Positions 1-10,548 are shown, counted from the stretch's first letter. The stretch is DNA of 64,000 bases from Prorocentrum cordatum (GCA_963575745.1 CAUYUJ010014755.1:67663-131662); one strand, 5' to 3'. The notes: generated by a model not told the origin, from the sequence alone. Program-made: numbers and translations.

Positions 1-9
1 TGGATCAAC

Positions 10-264
10 GTGACCACAGGCACTTTGACGCCTTCCCAACAAGCTGTAGCACTGCAGCGTTTTCTGGGAGGCCTCTCGCGGACCATAGCCACGATAGCCC
101 CCCCAACAGTTATCAACTTTGGCGTTAACGTTGGTGGCCGTTATACCGATGGTGTCACCTGCATCATGTTCCTCCGTAGCACGAAGTTTGAGAATCTAGA
201 GGGGGAGCGCCAATTTGACTCGGGAGCGGTTTTCGTCGACTTTCGAGTCCATGCGGGAAGCTGA
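10..264 (+). CDS. Unrecognised coding-like fragment at window edge
   Basis: Open frame of 84 codons cut by nothing visible upstream except the window start. The composition (VNFGVNVGGRYTDGVT, then FLRSTKFENLEGERQF) is more protein-like than the simple-sequence frames nearby, and GC is moderate. No domain recognised. It lies just upstream of the element 1 Gag-like segments and could be part of the same element. From 265 to 420 I see nothing. Confidence 0.25.
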   Translation: MTTGTLTPSQQAVALQRFLGGLSRTIATIAPPTVINFGVNVGGRYTDGVTCIMFLRSTKFENLEGERQFDSGAVFVDFRVHAGS

Positions 265-420
265 GACGGCAGGCTTTAACATCCCCAACCTCCAAATCCT
301 AATTGTTATATGTTGTTCAGAGCCTTAGGGGTGGGGGCGTCGCGTGCGTTACAACTCCTGCAGCCACTCAACCACCAAATGCAGGGGAACCAACCATAAT
401 TTGACTCTCTGTTCGAACGC

Positions 421-847
421 ATGAAGTCATATGCTCACATCGCTGAGAGAACCCCTGGCAATATTGGTGACATCATCAGCCACGGTCACCGCGCCAGAAC
501 CTTTCATGCTGAAGCCAATGCAGGGCAACTTGCTACAAACGTCTGGAATGACAGTTCGCAATCAACGGAGGCCGCCGCACTATCAGCCCAAAGTGGTGGT
601 CCAGCTACGGGGTCGCAAAGACTCCAGGGCCAGATGCCCGGGGCCGTCGGCAACGGCGGCCTCTGCGCAGGCCATTGCCCTTGCAGGCTCAGCGGGGCAT
701 CCCATTGAGTCTGACTTCGATTCCGGAACCGACGCCGACGCGCGCGTCATCAGACGACGAGGCGACTGCCCTAGACCGCTCCGACATGCACATTGTTTGG
801 ACGGAAGAGAAACAAGCTTAATGCCTGTTTCTAGGATATCAGAATAA
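421..847 (+). pseudogene. Gag-like fragment carrying the first hairpin motif
   Basis: Two overlapping frames (421-708 and 431-847) share a stretch that reads as a short polar segment followed by NAGQLAT, which is encoded by the hairpin GCAGGGCAACTTGC at 520-533. No conserved domain is visible. It is grouped with element 1 only because of position, strand and the motif. Confidence 0.25.
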
Positions 848-884
848 ACGCAGATGGAGACGGTTTATGAAGAAGTGAATTCGC

Positions 885-1458
885 ATGGTGCGACGTACTG
901 TCCGACGGGCACTTAGGGGAAAGGGTAAGGGTCGAGACAAGGGTAAGGGCAAGCGACGGCGATTGCATGGCAGAGGTGCGTTAGCGTTCCTGGCATCTCC
1001 CACTGGACCACAGCATGAAGAACTATTGCTGGGCGCAGGCAGGGGGCGTAGGCACGCCCCGGGAAAAGGGCAAGGCACGCCGGACGAACGCGAAAGATGC
1101 GAATGGTAAAACAATTGAACGTGACACCTGCCATGGCGCACAACATTTTCGCCGCGAATGCACCCGGGGCGATCGGAGAGGCAGGGGTCCGTCAATGCAT
1201 TTGGCTCAAACCGATTCGGACATGCATCGTGTCGACTGGGAAGCGCCATTGGCCGACCTTGCCGACAATGCGACTGCAGCCGTTAACTCCATGGTTGCCA
1301 GGCATCTAAGTGCCAGCATGCCCCTCGAGAAATGCGCCGATGAGCTTTTCGAGGAGATCTATGTTGGCCACGACGAGATCAGCTTGGCCGACTGGCTAGG
1401 CATGCCCATCGTGTGGCAAATCGAATTTGTTGAGAATTCCATATACCCGCCGACGTAG
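885..1458 (+). pseudogene. Gag-like basic tract and partial zinc knuckle
   Basis: The first frame (885-1109) is a basic GKGKGRDKGKGKRRR tract. A second frame (1015-1458) contains C-HGAQ-H-FRRE-C at 1129-1161, which fits the last three ligands of a retroviral-type CCHC knuckle (C-x4-H-x4-C); the first cysteine pair position is missing. Basic tract followed by a CCHC knuckle is the usual C-terminal end of a copia Gag. Downstream residues (about 1216-1458) are acidic and helix-like with no recognised domain. The frame switch at about 1,015-1,090 marks it as broken. Function as RNA-binding Gag remnant is inference. Confidence 0.4.
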
Positions 1459-2083
1459 ATCATGCTATGGCGGGGACACCCGCGGATTCTGAAGCCACAA
1501 TTCCAGCGACAGAAAGGGGAGTCTAATGATGTTGTATTCTCAGGCCATTGGCAATTCGACAATCACGCAACCGTGCGACGATGATCCTTCGCGGGAAAGC
1601 CCGCGAGGTGCCGGCGACCTTTCAGAGCGCATCCAGTGCGAACGTGGACATGATGAAGTCCAGAATTGCACATTCGCTGCTAATTGGCGGTCTCCGAGCC
1701 GCCGCAAGCGATCAACTGGCCGCCGAGTCTGGAGGCGCGCGTCGCTCAGGCGATGGCGAAGACGAGCGGGAAGCTGAGGGCCGGCGCGCGCAGCTTCGCG
1801 GTCGCGCCCGCAGCCGCTCGCGCGGGCACTCGCGCGCGCGCGCGCCAGCGGCGCCCAGCGCCCTCGCCTTCCTGGTGCGAGGGCCCCAGGGATCCCGCCG
1901 AGGAGGGGGGGGCGCTCGCGGGGGGGCCCGCCTCATAGGGGGGGCCGTCCAGCCACGTCCAAAGCAGGAGGCGTGCAGCGCCTGGTCAGCTATGATGACC
2001 ATGGAATAGCTCGCCAGTGTATATCTCCCACTGCGATGCAATATTGGCTCGACCAAGGCTGAACCGAGCATGGCGTTCGTCAT

Positions 2084-2695
2084 TTGCATTCACGTTGCAA
2101 CGTTGAGCGGAATGAAAACGGCAAGATCGCCCGCGCCAACAGGGGCGCCAAGACGCCGGAGGACCTGCAAAAACGGGACCTCAAGGGGGCCGTCGTCAAC
2201 GACCGGAAGGAATGCGGGGGTTTTGTCTGCACTTGCGAATATTTTGCCGACCGCGGACCTAGGTGCCCGAGAAGGCGTTCATCACGGAGCCCCAATTTCG
2301 GAAGAACCCCAAGGGTCTGGCCCCATGGCGATGGTCTGGATCGCAGCGTGGATCCGACCAATCATCCACCTGAAGAATGCTTGACTGAAGCTGACTACCA
2401 GCCGATTGCTGAGAAAGATAGAACCGAATGGATCTGGGAGCGCCTTGCGCCGAATCATTTCCTTATGGCATACAATCGAAAGTGCCGCGCGGCGCAACCC
2501 GCTCCTTCCAAACAAGATGGTGCTGACCAGCCCGAAGGTGGTGAAAAGGGGTTGGCAACTTGGTCCTTGCCAAAGCAGTGGGCCCCGCCGAGGCCGCCCC
2601 GTCCGGGTCTGACTCGCACTACTCCGACTCGGCCTGCACCTCTGACGCGGACTATGCCCACGACGTCGACACAAACACAGATGATCTTAACATGA
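2084..2695 (+). CDS. Hypothetical open frame, possible Gag-like segment
   Basis: 203 codons from ATG 2084. The N-terminal half is charged (KIARANRGAKTPEDLQKRDLKG) and contains an EADYQPIAEKDRTEWIWERL-like helix around codons 100-120, then a proline/threonine-rich tail. I recognise no family. It sits between Gag-like and RING-bearing segments of element 1 on the same strand, so an element origin is likelier than a host gene. The stretch 1459-2083 is GC-rich with no supportable gene, and 2696-3027 shows nothing. Confidence 0.25.
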   Translation: MHSRCNVERNENGKIARANRGAKTPEDLQKRDLKGAVVNDRKECGGFVCTCEYFADRGPRCPRRRSSRSPNFGRTPRVWPHGDGLDRSVDPTNHPPEECLTEADYQPIAEKDRTEWIWERLAPNHFLMAYNRKCRAAQPAPSKQDGADQPEGGEKGLATWSLPKQWAPPRPPRPGLTRTTPTRPAPLTRTMPTTSTQTQMILT

Positions 2696-3027
2696 TGACA
2701 GAAGATATGGATCCTTCCCCAGGCAGGAATCGCCTACCATTGTAAGGGTGTAGGTATGATGTAACCCCCTTGTTAAAAGATGGGTTGTAGGTGATAAATA
2801 TGATTTGGGCGGCAAAAATATCGATCAAGATCACGAACATGGCACTCAGAAAGCCTGTTCAGCCAGCTATCCCCGGCGCTGGGGATAAGACCAGACACTC
2901 TCCAGCGGGGGCGCCCGCAGCGGGACAGCCAAAGGGCCCCCCCCCTAATTGAAACCAGGGAGGGAGATATATCTACCCCCATCTTCGCACTCTGCATGCC
3001 CGCGCAGGTCGCCCGAACCCGACCAGC

Positions 3028-3966
3028 TTGCGCCACCGCCCAAGCAGAAGAAGAGGACCAGTCCAGATGATGCCAGATAAGTCTCAGCGTCACGCGGGGA
3101 AGCCCGCTGAGAGACATCGTTCCGGAGGACCAGCAGCGGCCGCTGCAGCAGCAGCGTTTTCCGGCGACAGCAGGCCCACGCCAAAGAATCCTGCCTGCCG
3201 GCGCGGCCCGACGCCCGGCTGGGCTCACGGGGCAGGCTGGGCGCCATCACTGGGAGGATCATCCAAGGAAGCCTTTTCATCAAAGGACGGTGCTAAGTTC
3301 AAAGCGTTGGAAACTACCTCAAAGGCACCTGGAGCGGCTCCCAAGATCAGTCAATGTAAGTACTTCGACATCCGTGAGAAGGGCAAGGCATCTGGGGGCG
3401 CCAGCTCATCAGCAGCGCCGGCAGCGCCTGCAGTGTCTGAGCCAGTGGGGGCGCATGGCGAACCAGCCGTTGCTCCTGCGGGGCAACCCGCCGTTACTCG
3501 CGAAGCGCCTGAGGGATGCAAGCGGCATTGGCGGCGCCTGGGCACTGCCAACCGGATGAGGATCAACCCAGCGCACAGGCCCTTGACTGACGACGGGTCT
3601 GACCGTTACGTCGCTGCGCACTGCAGCGCCCAGCGTGTTGCTGCACATGCTGACGACTCGGATTGCGCGTGCCAGGTCGCTCGCAACGTTTTGCGGATTG
3701 GACCTGCCTTCAATTTTCAGTCCGGGAGGAAGTGCCCGAGGGGGGTTCTCAAAGAGGCGGACATCAACACAGCGAAACTGGACGACCGGGACAAGCATCA
3801 ATGTCCGGAATGGCTCACCACCACCACTCGCCGCAAGCCCTTCTATCTCGACCAGCTTTCTGATAGGTTCGTCGCGCCTGTCGCTTCTTGCAATGAGTGC
3901 GACGGTTGGGTAGCGCTCAAGGACTCACTCAACAACTGGCCGCCCGCAGGCTGGGAGCTGACATGA
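3028..3966 (+). CDS. Hypothetical 312-codon frame with AGxPA motifs
   Basis: The frame has a basic N-terminus (RHRPSRRRGP), an alanine-rich middle and a C-terminal part with cysteine pairs (DCACQVARN, ASCNECDGWVALKDSL) that could bind zinc. Two hairpin motifs are read in frame as HAGKPAE (3094-3107) and PAGQPAV (3478-3491). Just after its stop, another frame at about 4015-4140 is coding-like (ALAVLDLCEVLDHSGVQKN), suggesting a frameshift near 3,970. No domain family recognised; Gag or capsid-like region of element 1 is the best guess. From 4150 to 4499 I see only scattered stops. Confidence 0.3.
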   Translation: MRHRPSRRRGPVQMMPDKSQRHAGKPAERHRSGGPAAAAAAAAFSGDSRPTPKNPACRRGPTPGWAHGAGWAPSLGGSSKEAFSSKDGAKFKALETTSKAPGAAPKISQCKYFDIREKGKASGGASSSAAPAAPAVSEPVGAHGEPAVAPAGQPAVTREAPEGCKRHWRRLGTANRMRINPAHRPLTDDGSDRYVAAHCSAQRVAAHADDSDCACQVARNVLRIGPAFNFQSGRKCPRGVLKEADINTAKLDDRDKHQCPEWLTTTTRRKPFYLDQLSDRFVAPVASCNECDGWVALKDSLNNWPPAGWELT

Positions 3967-4499
3967 ACGCCAACTGGGAACTGCCAGGAGGTGCCTTCGC
4001 AGCCGCCATTGGGCCTATCAGGCACTGGCGGTGTTGGACCTCTGCGAAGTGCTTGACCATTCAGGCGTGCAGAAGAACAGGCTCCAGGTAAGGAAGCTCA
4101 TTCACTGGGGAGTCTCATCCGATGTACTTCTTGCGCCCAAGCAATGGGCATAGCAGTCTGGGCATAAAGTGTTCCGAGTCTGGGTAATATCCTAAGCGCG
4201 CTTCATGTCGGGCTGTCATGCCGTGCCAACGATATTGGCAAAGGAAGGGGCAGACAAATTATTCATGGATCTCCATATCTACCTGGAGATAACAGAGCCC
4301 TGTCAGGCCTGCGCATTGGACCAGACGTACTGTCTATGGTAAGCCTCAACAACTACTCCGTGACAGTATCGTAGTTTGCCGTTCCGCCTGCGACATAATT
4401 CTGGCGGCAGGCAACAAAGGCAGGGTCCCGCCAAGCCACATTGTTCAGCTCATAGGCATCCTTAACAGGACCCAACGTAGACATGATCGAGTTGGACAG

Positions 4500-5093
4500 G
4501 TGTGGATCAATCCTCTATGCATCGAGGGCAACGAGCAGGGAAACCTGCGTGCTAACAAGTTCCGCCCACAGTCTGCATGCGAGATTGCATATGATGCATC
4601 AGCGCTGAAGAATGGGATAATACTTCAGACCTCCTACAACCTGCGGGTCCCCGAGCCGACGCCCATGCACGGGGTCGAAGGTATTGCCATCTTTGCGATG
4701 CAAGAGGGATACCAAGCGGAGACACCTGCAGGGCGGTCAGATGGATCATGGATCCAGGCCCAGAGTGCGGACTTGTCTGGTATGACATCTAATGGGATCA
4801 CGTCCGACGCCAGGTTGCATGCAAGCGACCCGTGGCGTGCCCAGGCGCAGCCTTTGCCAGCACCTGCAGGGCAACCTGCGTCGTTCGCACCCACGAGCAG
4901 GGCCACGACTCCATCTGGGACTCCACAGAGTGCCGGGAGTACCACTAACCTGCAGGCGAGGCCCCAGAGCATTAGCATGGACCCTCAGCTCTACCAGGCC
5001 TTGCAAGCGACATCGCCATTTGCATCGCCACGTCCAATTGCGGGGCAACCTGTTGTTCTGACAGTGAAGCTGCCCAGAGAGCTGAGATCATGA
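4500..5093 (+). CDS. Proline/glutamine-rich linker segment of element 1
   Basis: 197 codons from ATG 4500. The first ~90 residues look globular (CEIAYDASALKNGIILQ and EGIAIFAMQEGYQAE); the rest is a low-complexity S/T/P/Q linker. The hairpin motif occurs twice in frame, PAGQPAS at 4866-4879 and IAGQPVV at 5040-5053. The TGA stop overlaps the ATG of a further frame at 5090, which continues toward the RING finger. It is probably part of the Gag portion; no catalytic motif is visible. Confidence 0.35.
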   Translation: MWINPLCIEGNEQGNLRANKFRPQSACEIAYDASALKNGIILQTSYNLRVPEPTPMHGVEGIAIFAMQEGYQAETPAGRSDGSWIQAQSADLSGMTSNGITSDARLHASDPWRAQAQPLPAPAGQPASFAPTSRATTPSGTPQSAGSTTNLQARPQSISMDPQLYQALQATSPFASPRPIAGQPVVLTVKLPRELRS

Positions 5094-5106
5094 CAGGTCA
5101 GCAGCA

Positions 5107-6235
5107 GTGGGTGCACAAGCTGATGCGCGAGGCCATACAGTGCATGCGTCGGGATGGCATTGGCCTCCCGAGCGCCAGCTGGACACCCCATGGGAGTACA
5201 TTCTGGGCCCGAACCCATCACCGGATCATCCCAATCGATACGGGTATGTTCCAGCATTCTTCAGCCACCCAACATGCGATTCAACGGCTGCTGAACGACC
5301 AACCGCACCACCTATGGATGCGCCGATTTTCTCTGACAATAACGTTCAGGAGACGGGAAAGCCGCGCGTGGGTTCTCTGCCGGGCAACCCGTATGTTCAG
5401 GCAACAGCTGGCGACTTTTACCAGTCCCAGCTGACGCGTGGCTCCGGGCACGAGCCCGGAGTACTAGGCCAAGTACCTCATTGCGGATATTTGGATGCCC
5501 CCATGGATCCTCATGCAATGCACCCTGGCCCTTGGTTAGTGGTGCCATCATCCGCGGGAGAGATGCGCCCCGAGATTCATGCGAAGCAGGGCAATCTCAC
5601 GGTGCGATTGGTTCGCCAACGCCAACCAGGAGCGACAGGCACGCCGTGTGATGGGCCGCGCGGGGGAACCCGCTACTCCTGTTTCTGCGGGGATGCCTGC
5701 TTTCAGTCTAGCATCGCTTGCAGCCGTGCAGCAGCCACTGGCCCCACCGATTCAATGCGAGATTGGTGGGTCCACATTGGAGCGACAGACGCACATCAGC
5801 CATCGGCAGCCCCACCGAACGCCAGCGACGGCGATCTCAACAAGTGCGCCTTTTGCTTGGATAACATCGTACACCACGACAATGTGCGGAGGCTTCAGTG
5901 TGGCCACATTCCATGCACAATGCTGGGGTCGAGTTGCTCATGCCTATGTGGATCGACAGCTGGCAGGCACGTCGGAAGGTGCCGCGAGTGAGGCGCCCTG
6001 TTCTATTTGCCGGGGTGCGGGCCTCATAACAGTGGAGTTTCACAGCGCCCTTGCTGGAGATCAGGATGCAGCAAATCGCCATGCAGAGATACTCCGCGCG
6101 GCCAACGAAATCAGAGCCCTTCGTGAAGAGCCAACTACACCTGCAGGGCAATCTGCGTTAACATCAAGCGCGGCACAGGCAGCAGCAGCTACCGCGCCTG
6201 CCACAGATGTGCCTGTACCCCTGGTAGCCGAATGA
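5107..6235 (+). pseudogene. RING-H2 finger segment, frameshifted
   Basis: Two frames together spell a RING-H2 finger. Frame 5107-5991 supplies C-AF-C at 5845, then fourteen residues later QCGH. The reading then moves to frame 5579-6235, which continues FHAQCW, a 26-residue loop and C-SI-C-RG ending near 6015. This is the C-x2-C ... C-x-H-x2-H-x2-C ... C-x2-C pattern. The break lies at about 5,905-5,915. After the finger comes a helix (NRHAEILRAANEIRALREE) and an alanine-rich tail with the in-frame motif TPAGQSA (6143-6156). RING fingers normally recruit E2 ubiquitin ligases; I recall such fingers in dinoflagellate copia Gag regions, so I assign it to element 1 rather than to a host E3. Confidence 0.6.
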
Positions 6236-6687
6236 GCAAGCGATGCAGGGGCACCTGCGACTGCAACTCCAGCGGGTTACCTGCCAATGAGTTGTGGCTG
6301 AGGCTCATTGAGAGGGCCACTGAAAGGAGCTCGCATTGGCTCGAAGTATCACATGGCTACATGCCCTGTGGGCATCCGCTGCGGCATCAGCGTAGAGTTG
6401 AAAGCCCAGTGAGCGCACGCAGCGGCACCAGTGCCATATCAGAGCGCGATCTGCTGCACACTTTGCTGATGTTTGACACAGATGGGCAGGTAGCTATGCG
6501 TGCTGATGAAGACACCTTTGAGGGCATGCCGCTCTCGTCGCTGCATCCACATCTGCACGGCGAGTACCCATCGGCCTGGATCTTCAACAAACACCCCACC
6601 ACAGAAGAAGAGGCGCGAGGGTACATGCAAGGACGTCTTCACGTCCTTGACAAGGAACGATTGGGTGCTGGAACAGAGACGCCGTAA
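6232..6687 (+). CDS. Hypothetical frame between RING and protease
   Basis: 151 codons whose ATG overlaps the previous stop. Starts with a cysteine-rich MSKRCRGTCDCNSSG, followed by helix-like NELWLRLIERATER and an acidic C-terminal half (MRADEDTFEGMPLSSLHPHLHGEY). Two hairpin motifs lie at its start (6245-6258 and 6272-6284). No family recognised; position suggests a Gag/protease linker of element 1. Confidence 0.3.
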   Translation: MSKRCRGTCDCNSSGLPANELWLRLIERATERSSHWLEVSHGYMPCGHPLRHQRRVESPVSARSGTSAISERDLLHTLLMFDTDGQVAMRADEDTFEGMPLSSLHPHLHGEYPSAWIFNKHPTTEEEARGYMQGRLHVLDKERLGAGTETP

Positions 6688-6782
6688 AGGCCTGCATGGC
6701 ACAACACTGTCCGAAGTGCCAGGGATATTTGGAGATCGCCACGAGCTGGCCCTGGCAGCGAACAGTGGGACCACGGTAGATG

Positions 6783-7350
6783 GCATGCTGACTCCTACTG
6801 GACATCGGCAGCAATATCAATACCTTTGGTCTGAAGACTGCACGGGCATTCGAGCGTGTGTCACGCTCCCATGGACACGACATCAAGAAGCTGATGTTGA
6901 CGAGGGGTTGTGCGTGTCTGGTGCGGAGCATGGCGCCGCCATCTGTGACAAGTCATTGCATTCCAAAGTCGCATGCACGGAGAAAGGTGATCCTGCGGGG
7001 ATGCCCGCTATGGCCAAGCTGGACACCTAGTCGGCCAGCGTGGCTGAAGGTTCCAGCGAGAATATTCCTACCATCCTGGGTCTAAGAAGTATGTCCAGTA
7101 TGAGGGCCATCCTGATCCTGCAGCAGGGTCACGAGAAAATGATCATTTCCAGGCTCTGAGATGTCTGAGCTCCTCCTTGGAAAAGGCGCCAGAGCACTTG
7201 ATGTGATGAAACGGCCTTCAGGGAACCCGGCGATCAAGGTTGACCAGTACGGAGCCGCAGCGGAGGATAAAAGGCTCGATGGCATTCACCATAACAGCCA
7301 AGTCTCACTGCGAAGATGCACCTTTACTCGTCAAGGAGGCAGCTGATGCA
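6783..7350 (+). pseudogene. Aspartic-protease-like domain of element 1
   Basis: Pieces in three frames follow the order of the copia protease region of dinoflagellate elements: RAFERVSRSHGHDIKKLML (about 6846-6905), CVSGAEHGAAICD (about 6910-6950), SENIPTILGLRSM (about 7055-7095) and MKRPSGNPAIKVDQYGAAA (about 7206-7262). The SG-x-G-x-(A/S) turn, the LPxLLGL(R/K)SM segment and the APSGH-like segment are the family landmarks as I remember them. The catalytic Asp turn expected upstream is not recognisable. A hairpin motif is inserted in frame as PAGMPAM at 6995-7008, immediately before an in-frame TAG. The domain would mature the polyprotein; this copy is inactive. Confidence 0.5.
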
Positions 7351-7536
7351 GGGCCAACAGCAGGGCAACCTGCATCGAGCAGCGTGGAAACACCCGCCAC
7401 CGACGATGCCCACGCATGCATGCTGTCTCAGGAAAATAGAGCATTTGCTTCTCCATCAATGAGGAGACATTTGCTTTCACGTTCCAGTCTTTGGTGAATC
7501 ACACCCTGAAGACTTGGCATCGCAGGAGCACGACCT

Positions 7537-7794
7537 ATGGGAATGTTTCTACACCGGCCGATTAGGATTTCCCCCTTGCGCAATGTGCAGGCGAAGGTGT
7601 ATCGGGCCATATACGAGGAGGGCAGCAAGTGGATGCCGCCCGACTCGGCGGCAGGGGCACTTGCTGGAGTGAATGCAAGGATTTTTGCAGGAGCAGATGA
7701 CGCCGCTGAGAAGATTGATCTCTTCAATTCGAGAAGTGGTTCAGCGGCGCATGGCACGGGCATCTGGGCGCCCCCATCGCATGCAAATGGATGA
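7537..7794 (+). CDS. Unrecognised fragment downstream of protease
   Basis: 85 codons. The middle reads as a soluble helix-rich segment (AKVYRAIYEEGSKWMPPDS, then FAGADDAAEKIDLFNSR). No domain recognised. Located between the protease and the accessory domain of element 1, same strand. Confidence 0.25.
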   Translation: MGMFLHRPIRISPLRNVQAKVYRAIYEEGSKWMPPDSAAGALAGVNARIFAGADDAAEKIDLFNSRSGSAAHGTGIWAPPSHANG

Positions 7795-7797
7795 CGG

Positions 7798-8708
7798 GTG
7801 CAGGCGCGCGCCACGGCCAGTCGCGCTTGCTCAGACAGGCCGAACGCTGAGGTTCTGTCGTCAGGCGCGGGGGAACCTGCATATTTTCCCCAGGCGTCGA
7901 CTGCGCGCGCCAGGGGCGCTGGCGAGCCTGGCTGCGAGGCCACCAGAGACAGCGGTGGACCCGTCCGCGTGGCCGCTGCAGCAAATGAGCGTTCGTCACA
8001 TCATTATCATTCTCGTGAGTTCGTTATCGAAGACATACGAACAGCTTGCGCTGAACTCCGAGCTCGTGGATACATGTGTTACCGTATCACACATACAGAG
8101 GTCATGACCTCTACAGATACACAGTATTTGGGTGCCGGTTGCCTGGAAAGCGGGCGGGGCCACTTTATCAACGTATCCAAAATTTGATGACTAAAGCCCG
8201 GGCCTTACGCATGTCGATAGTACTTGTTGGACTTCCAGGTTACTTCTGGACGCAGGGGTCCATGCGAGATACTATTGAATATGTAGGCTTGCAGGTCATG
8301 CGTCTGCGATGTTGCCACTTCGGTCTGGAGTTTGACCGCTCAAGTAAACTGATTCGCGGATCTTGCCTGTGGGTGGCGACCACCTACGCGCGCGTCCCAA
8401 CTACCTTGCGGAGATGCGCATGCCGCGCTGCAGGGGGGCCCGCGCGACCTGCCGAGCATGAACTGGATTGGCATGGCCACGGCGCCCAGAAGGCAGGCAA
8501 AACTAGTCATGACAAAACACTTGCTATCAGCAGGCAGGCAAGGCTAATTATGGCAACCAGAAGGCAGGCAAGGCAGACAGTCAAGGCCATGGACAAAACA
8601 CTTGCTATCATGACTGCAAGGATAATTGACCACATCGATTTGCGTAAAACGAAAGGAAAGCATACACGTGCTGCGCGCCTTAGCATCCACACAGGGGTGG
8701 ATAAATGA
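7798..8708 (+). pseudogene. Accessory domain between protease and pre-integrase
   Basis: Frame 7798-8187 gives EDIRTACAELRARGYMCYRI, then the frame shifts near 8,080 to 8076-8708 with RGHDLYRYTVFG, LVGLPGYFW, LRCCHFGLEF and RSSKL. I recall dinoflagellate copia polyproteins having a domain here built on a GYxxYR..G.DL start, a W/GPPC-like loop and a C-x-FG ... KP/SSK turn; this fits in order and spacing but is degenerate. Its biochemical role is unknown to me. The stretch 8,485-8,625 contains a local duplication: GACAAAACACTTGCTATCA occurs twice about 80 bp apart with flanking AGAAGGCAGGCAA copies. A hairpin motif lies at 8430-8443. Confidence 0.4.
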
Positions 8709-8854
8709 GCTCGAACTTACGTTCAGTCTCTTAGGAATGGCCCTGGATGGGTCCATGTCGTGAGAACGGTGACGAAGAATCTGGACGACAATACTGCTAT
8801 GCAAGATATCATGTTCCAGGACCAACCTATCGGTTGCAATGACAATGTGCCTTT

Positions 8855-9235
8855 ACCGAATTGTGTGACACATATTCGTACTCGACTGCTGGGAACCGCC
8901 GGCGCCGGTCCTTGTCGGACAAGAGGGCCAGCGACCACGCCCAAGGCGGGTTGCGTTCGTCGATTGAGCGCGGCCGCGCGTTCGCCCCTATTCCAAAATT
9001 TCCGACATGCAGTTCGCCCGACGCAGAACAACATATAGCACTACCGACATATCCCCGGGTCAAACAAAAGGAAAAGCGACAAGCTGACAGAGAAGCGGGC
9101 ATCAAGCCACGCAAGATACCCAAAGTAGTCGAAGACGGCAATGATGGTGGCGGTGACGACCTAACAGGTCTCGGATGTGGTGCTTACTACACCGACGTCC
9201 CCCTTGACTCCGACACCGAGAGTGATGACGAATAA
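8855..9235 (+). CDS. Hypothetical basic-then-acidic frame
   Basis: About 125 codons ending at TAA 9233-9235. A basic stretch (KQKEKRQADREAGIKPRK) precedes an acidic C-terminus (DVPLDSDTESDDE). Such charge blocks suit a linker region; no domain. It lies between the accessory and zinc-ribbon segments of element 1. From 9,290 to 9,780 several short frames are open but none shows a family signature. Confidence 0.3.
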   Translation, partial: TELCDTYSYSTAGNRRRRSLSDKRASDHAQGGLRSSIERGRAFAPIPKFPTCSSPDAEQHIALPTYPRVKQKEKRQADREAGIKPRKIPKVVEDGNDGGGDDLTGLGCGAYYTDVPLDSDTESDDE

Positions 9236-9780
9236 GAAACCTTCATCGCGTTACCTGCGGGTTTACCTGCGGATGCGCATGCCGATGTGTTCTCCATGCC
9301 CCCGTTTCTGTGTTGCGGATGCCACGACAAGGTAGACAGGTTGGAACTACGTGGAGCATGTGGGAGAATGTCGCAGTTGGCATTCAGCCGAGGTTTATCC
9401 TCGGGAGGAAACTTAGACAAACGTTCACATGTTGACTTTGGGAAGCAATGGCGTCCAGGATGCAGCGATACATACTTTAGACGTGTGTTTCGTCGACGTT
9501 GTTATATTACAACCCAATTGCGGAACGACCGAACTACCTTCCTACCTTCGACGATTTTATCTACGAGAACAACTGGTGGGCACTTGGGTGGACCAAATAC
9601 CACCAGGGGCAACATTGGCCACATGCAAGGGCTTTTGCACCGTAAAGGTGGGCACGACTGGTCCACGTGACTCCCATGGGGTATTGATGCGGCCAACCAT
9701 TGCTTCTTACTTGCACCTTTTGAACGGAAGCGGTGTACTGGCCATCATCAACATGCCTTGGTGCGCAATAAGAATTATCC

Positions 9781-10548
9781 ATGGTTGCGCAATACATTGC
9801 GAAGATGCAGTCTCTTCTTGTCGATGCAGTCCAGATCGCGCACGATCTACCCCAGCATGGCCATCCTTATGTGTTTTCCGTTCTTGTTGCCAACATGCGA
9901 GGATTGGATTTGGATGACCCAACTATCCCTCGACGACCCGACGGGTCGATCACGCGACCGCCCTCGGGGGGATTTGGATGTCTTGCACGCGCGGATAATG
10001 TGGAAATGCGCCCCCCTCACATGACAGAGACCCCAAACATTGTAGGTGGCGCGAACAGGGGGATTATCACTGGGAATGTCCTAGCTGCAAGAAGAATTGC
10101 GGCAAGAACAAGCCTGGTCACCCACGGGCACCTGGCGCATGCAAGTTTGCCACGCCGTGGAAGTGGCCCGACAACCGCGGACAGGAAGCCCCGGCTCCTG
10201 CCGAACCGGCAGCACCTGCCAACCGAGGCACAGGCCGCACCGCTACCTGCGCGGCTACAGGCACCAATACCTGGCTCCAGGGCTGGCCCCACAGCTGGCG
10301 CCAGCAGCCGCGACATTACAGTAGGCAGACATGCTGCTGAACCTGCTGCGGGGCAACCTGTCTCGAGCGGGGCTGGTAGCTCGGACGATCACAGACGGCT
10401 GCCACAGATCAGAGCCAGACGTGGCCGACAGCCAGGAGGACATCCACCTCCACCACCACCTGCGGGTAACCCTGCTGCGCGCCCACGACTCCCAGACTGG
10501 TCAAGTTCCGATGTTCAAGTCAGCCTTGACCTCAGCGTGGTCACACGC
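9781..10548 (+). pseudogene. Linker with zinc-ribbon remnant
   Basis: The long frame begins at 9781 and is proline/arginine-rich after about codon 100, with hairpin motifs read in frame as AAGQPVS (10348-10361) and PAGNPAA (10462-10475). In a different frame, 10056-10170 encodes HWECPSCKKNC ... GACKF, whose CPxC and later cysteines look like a zinc ribbon preceded by an aromatic HWEC; a matching HWECPxC segment is something I associate with these elements. The frame difference suggests compensating indels at about 10,050 and 10,175. The 3' end leads directly into the HHCC finger. Confidence 0.4.

Noticed and set aside
1196-1210. CATTTGGCTCAAACC resembles the 3' part of the dinoflagellate spliced leader
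   Set aside because: The match is partial, lacks the CCGTAGC start and is not next to a clear start codon; chance similarity is likely.
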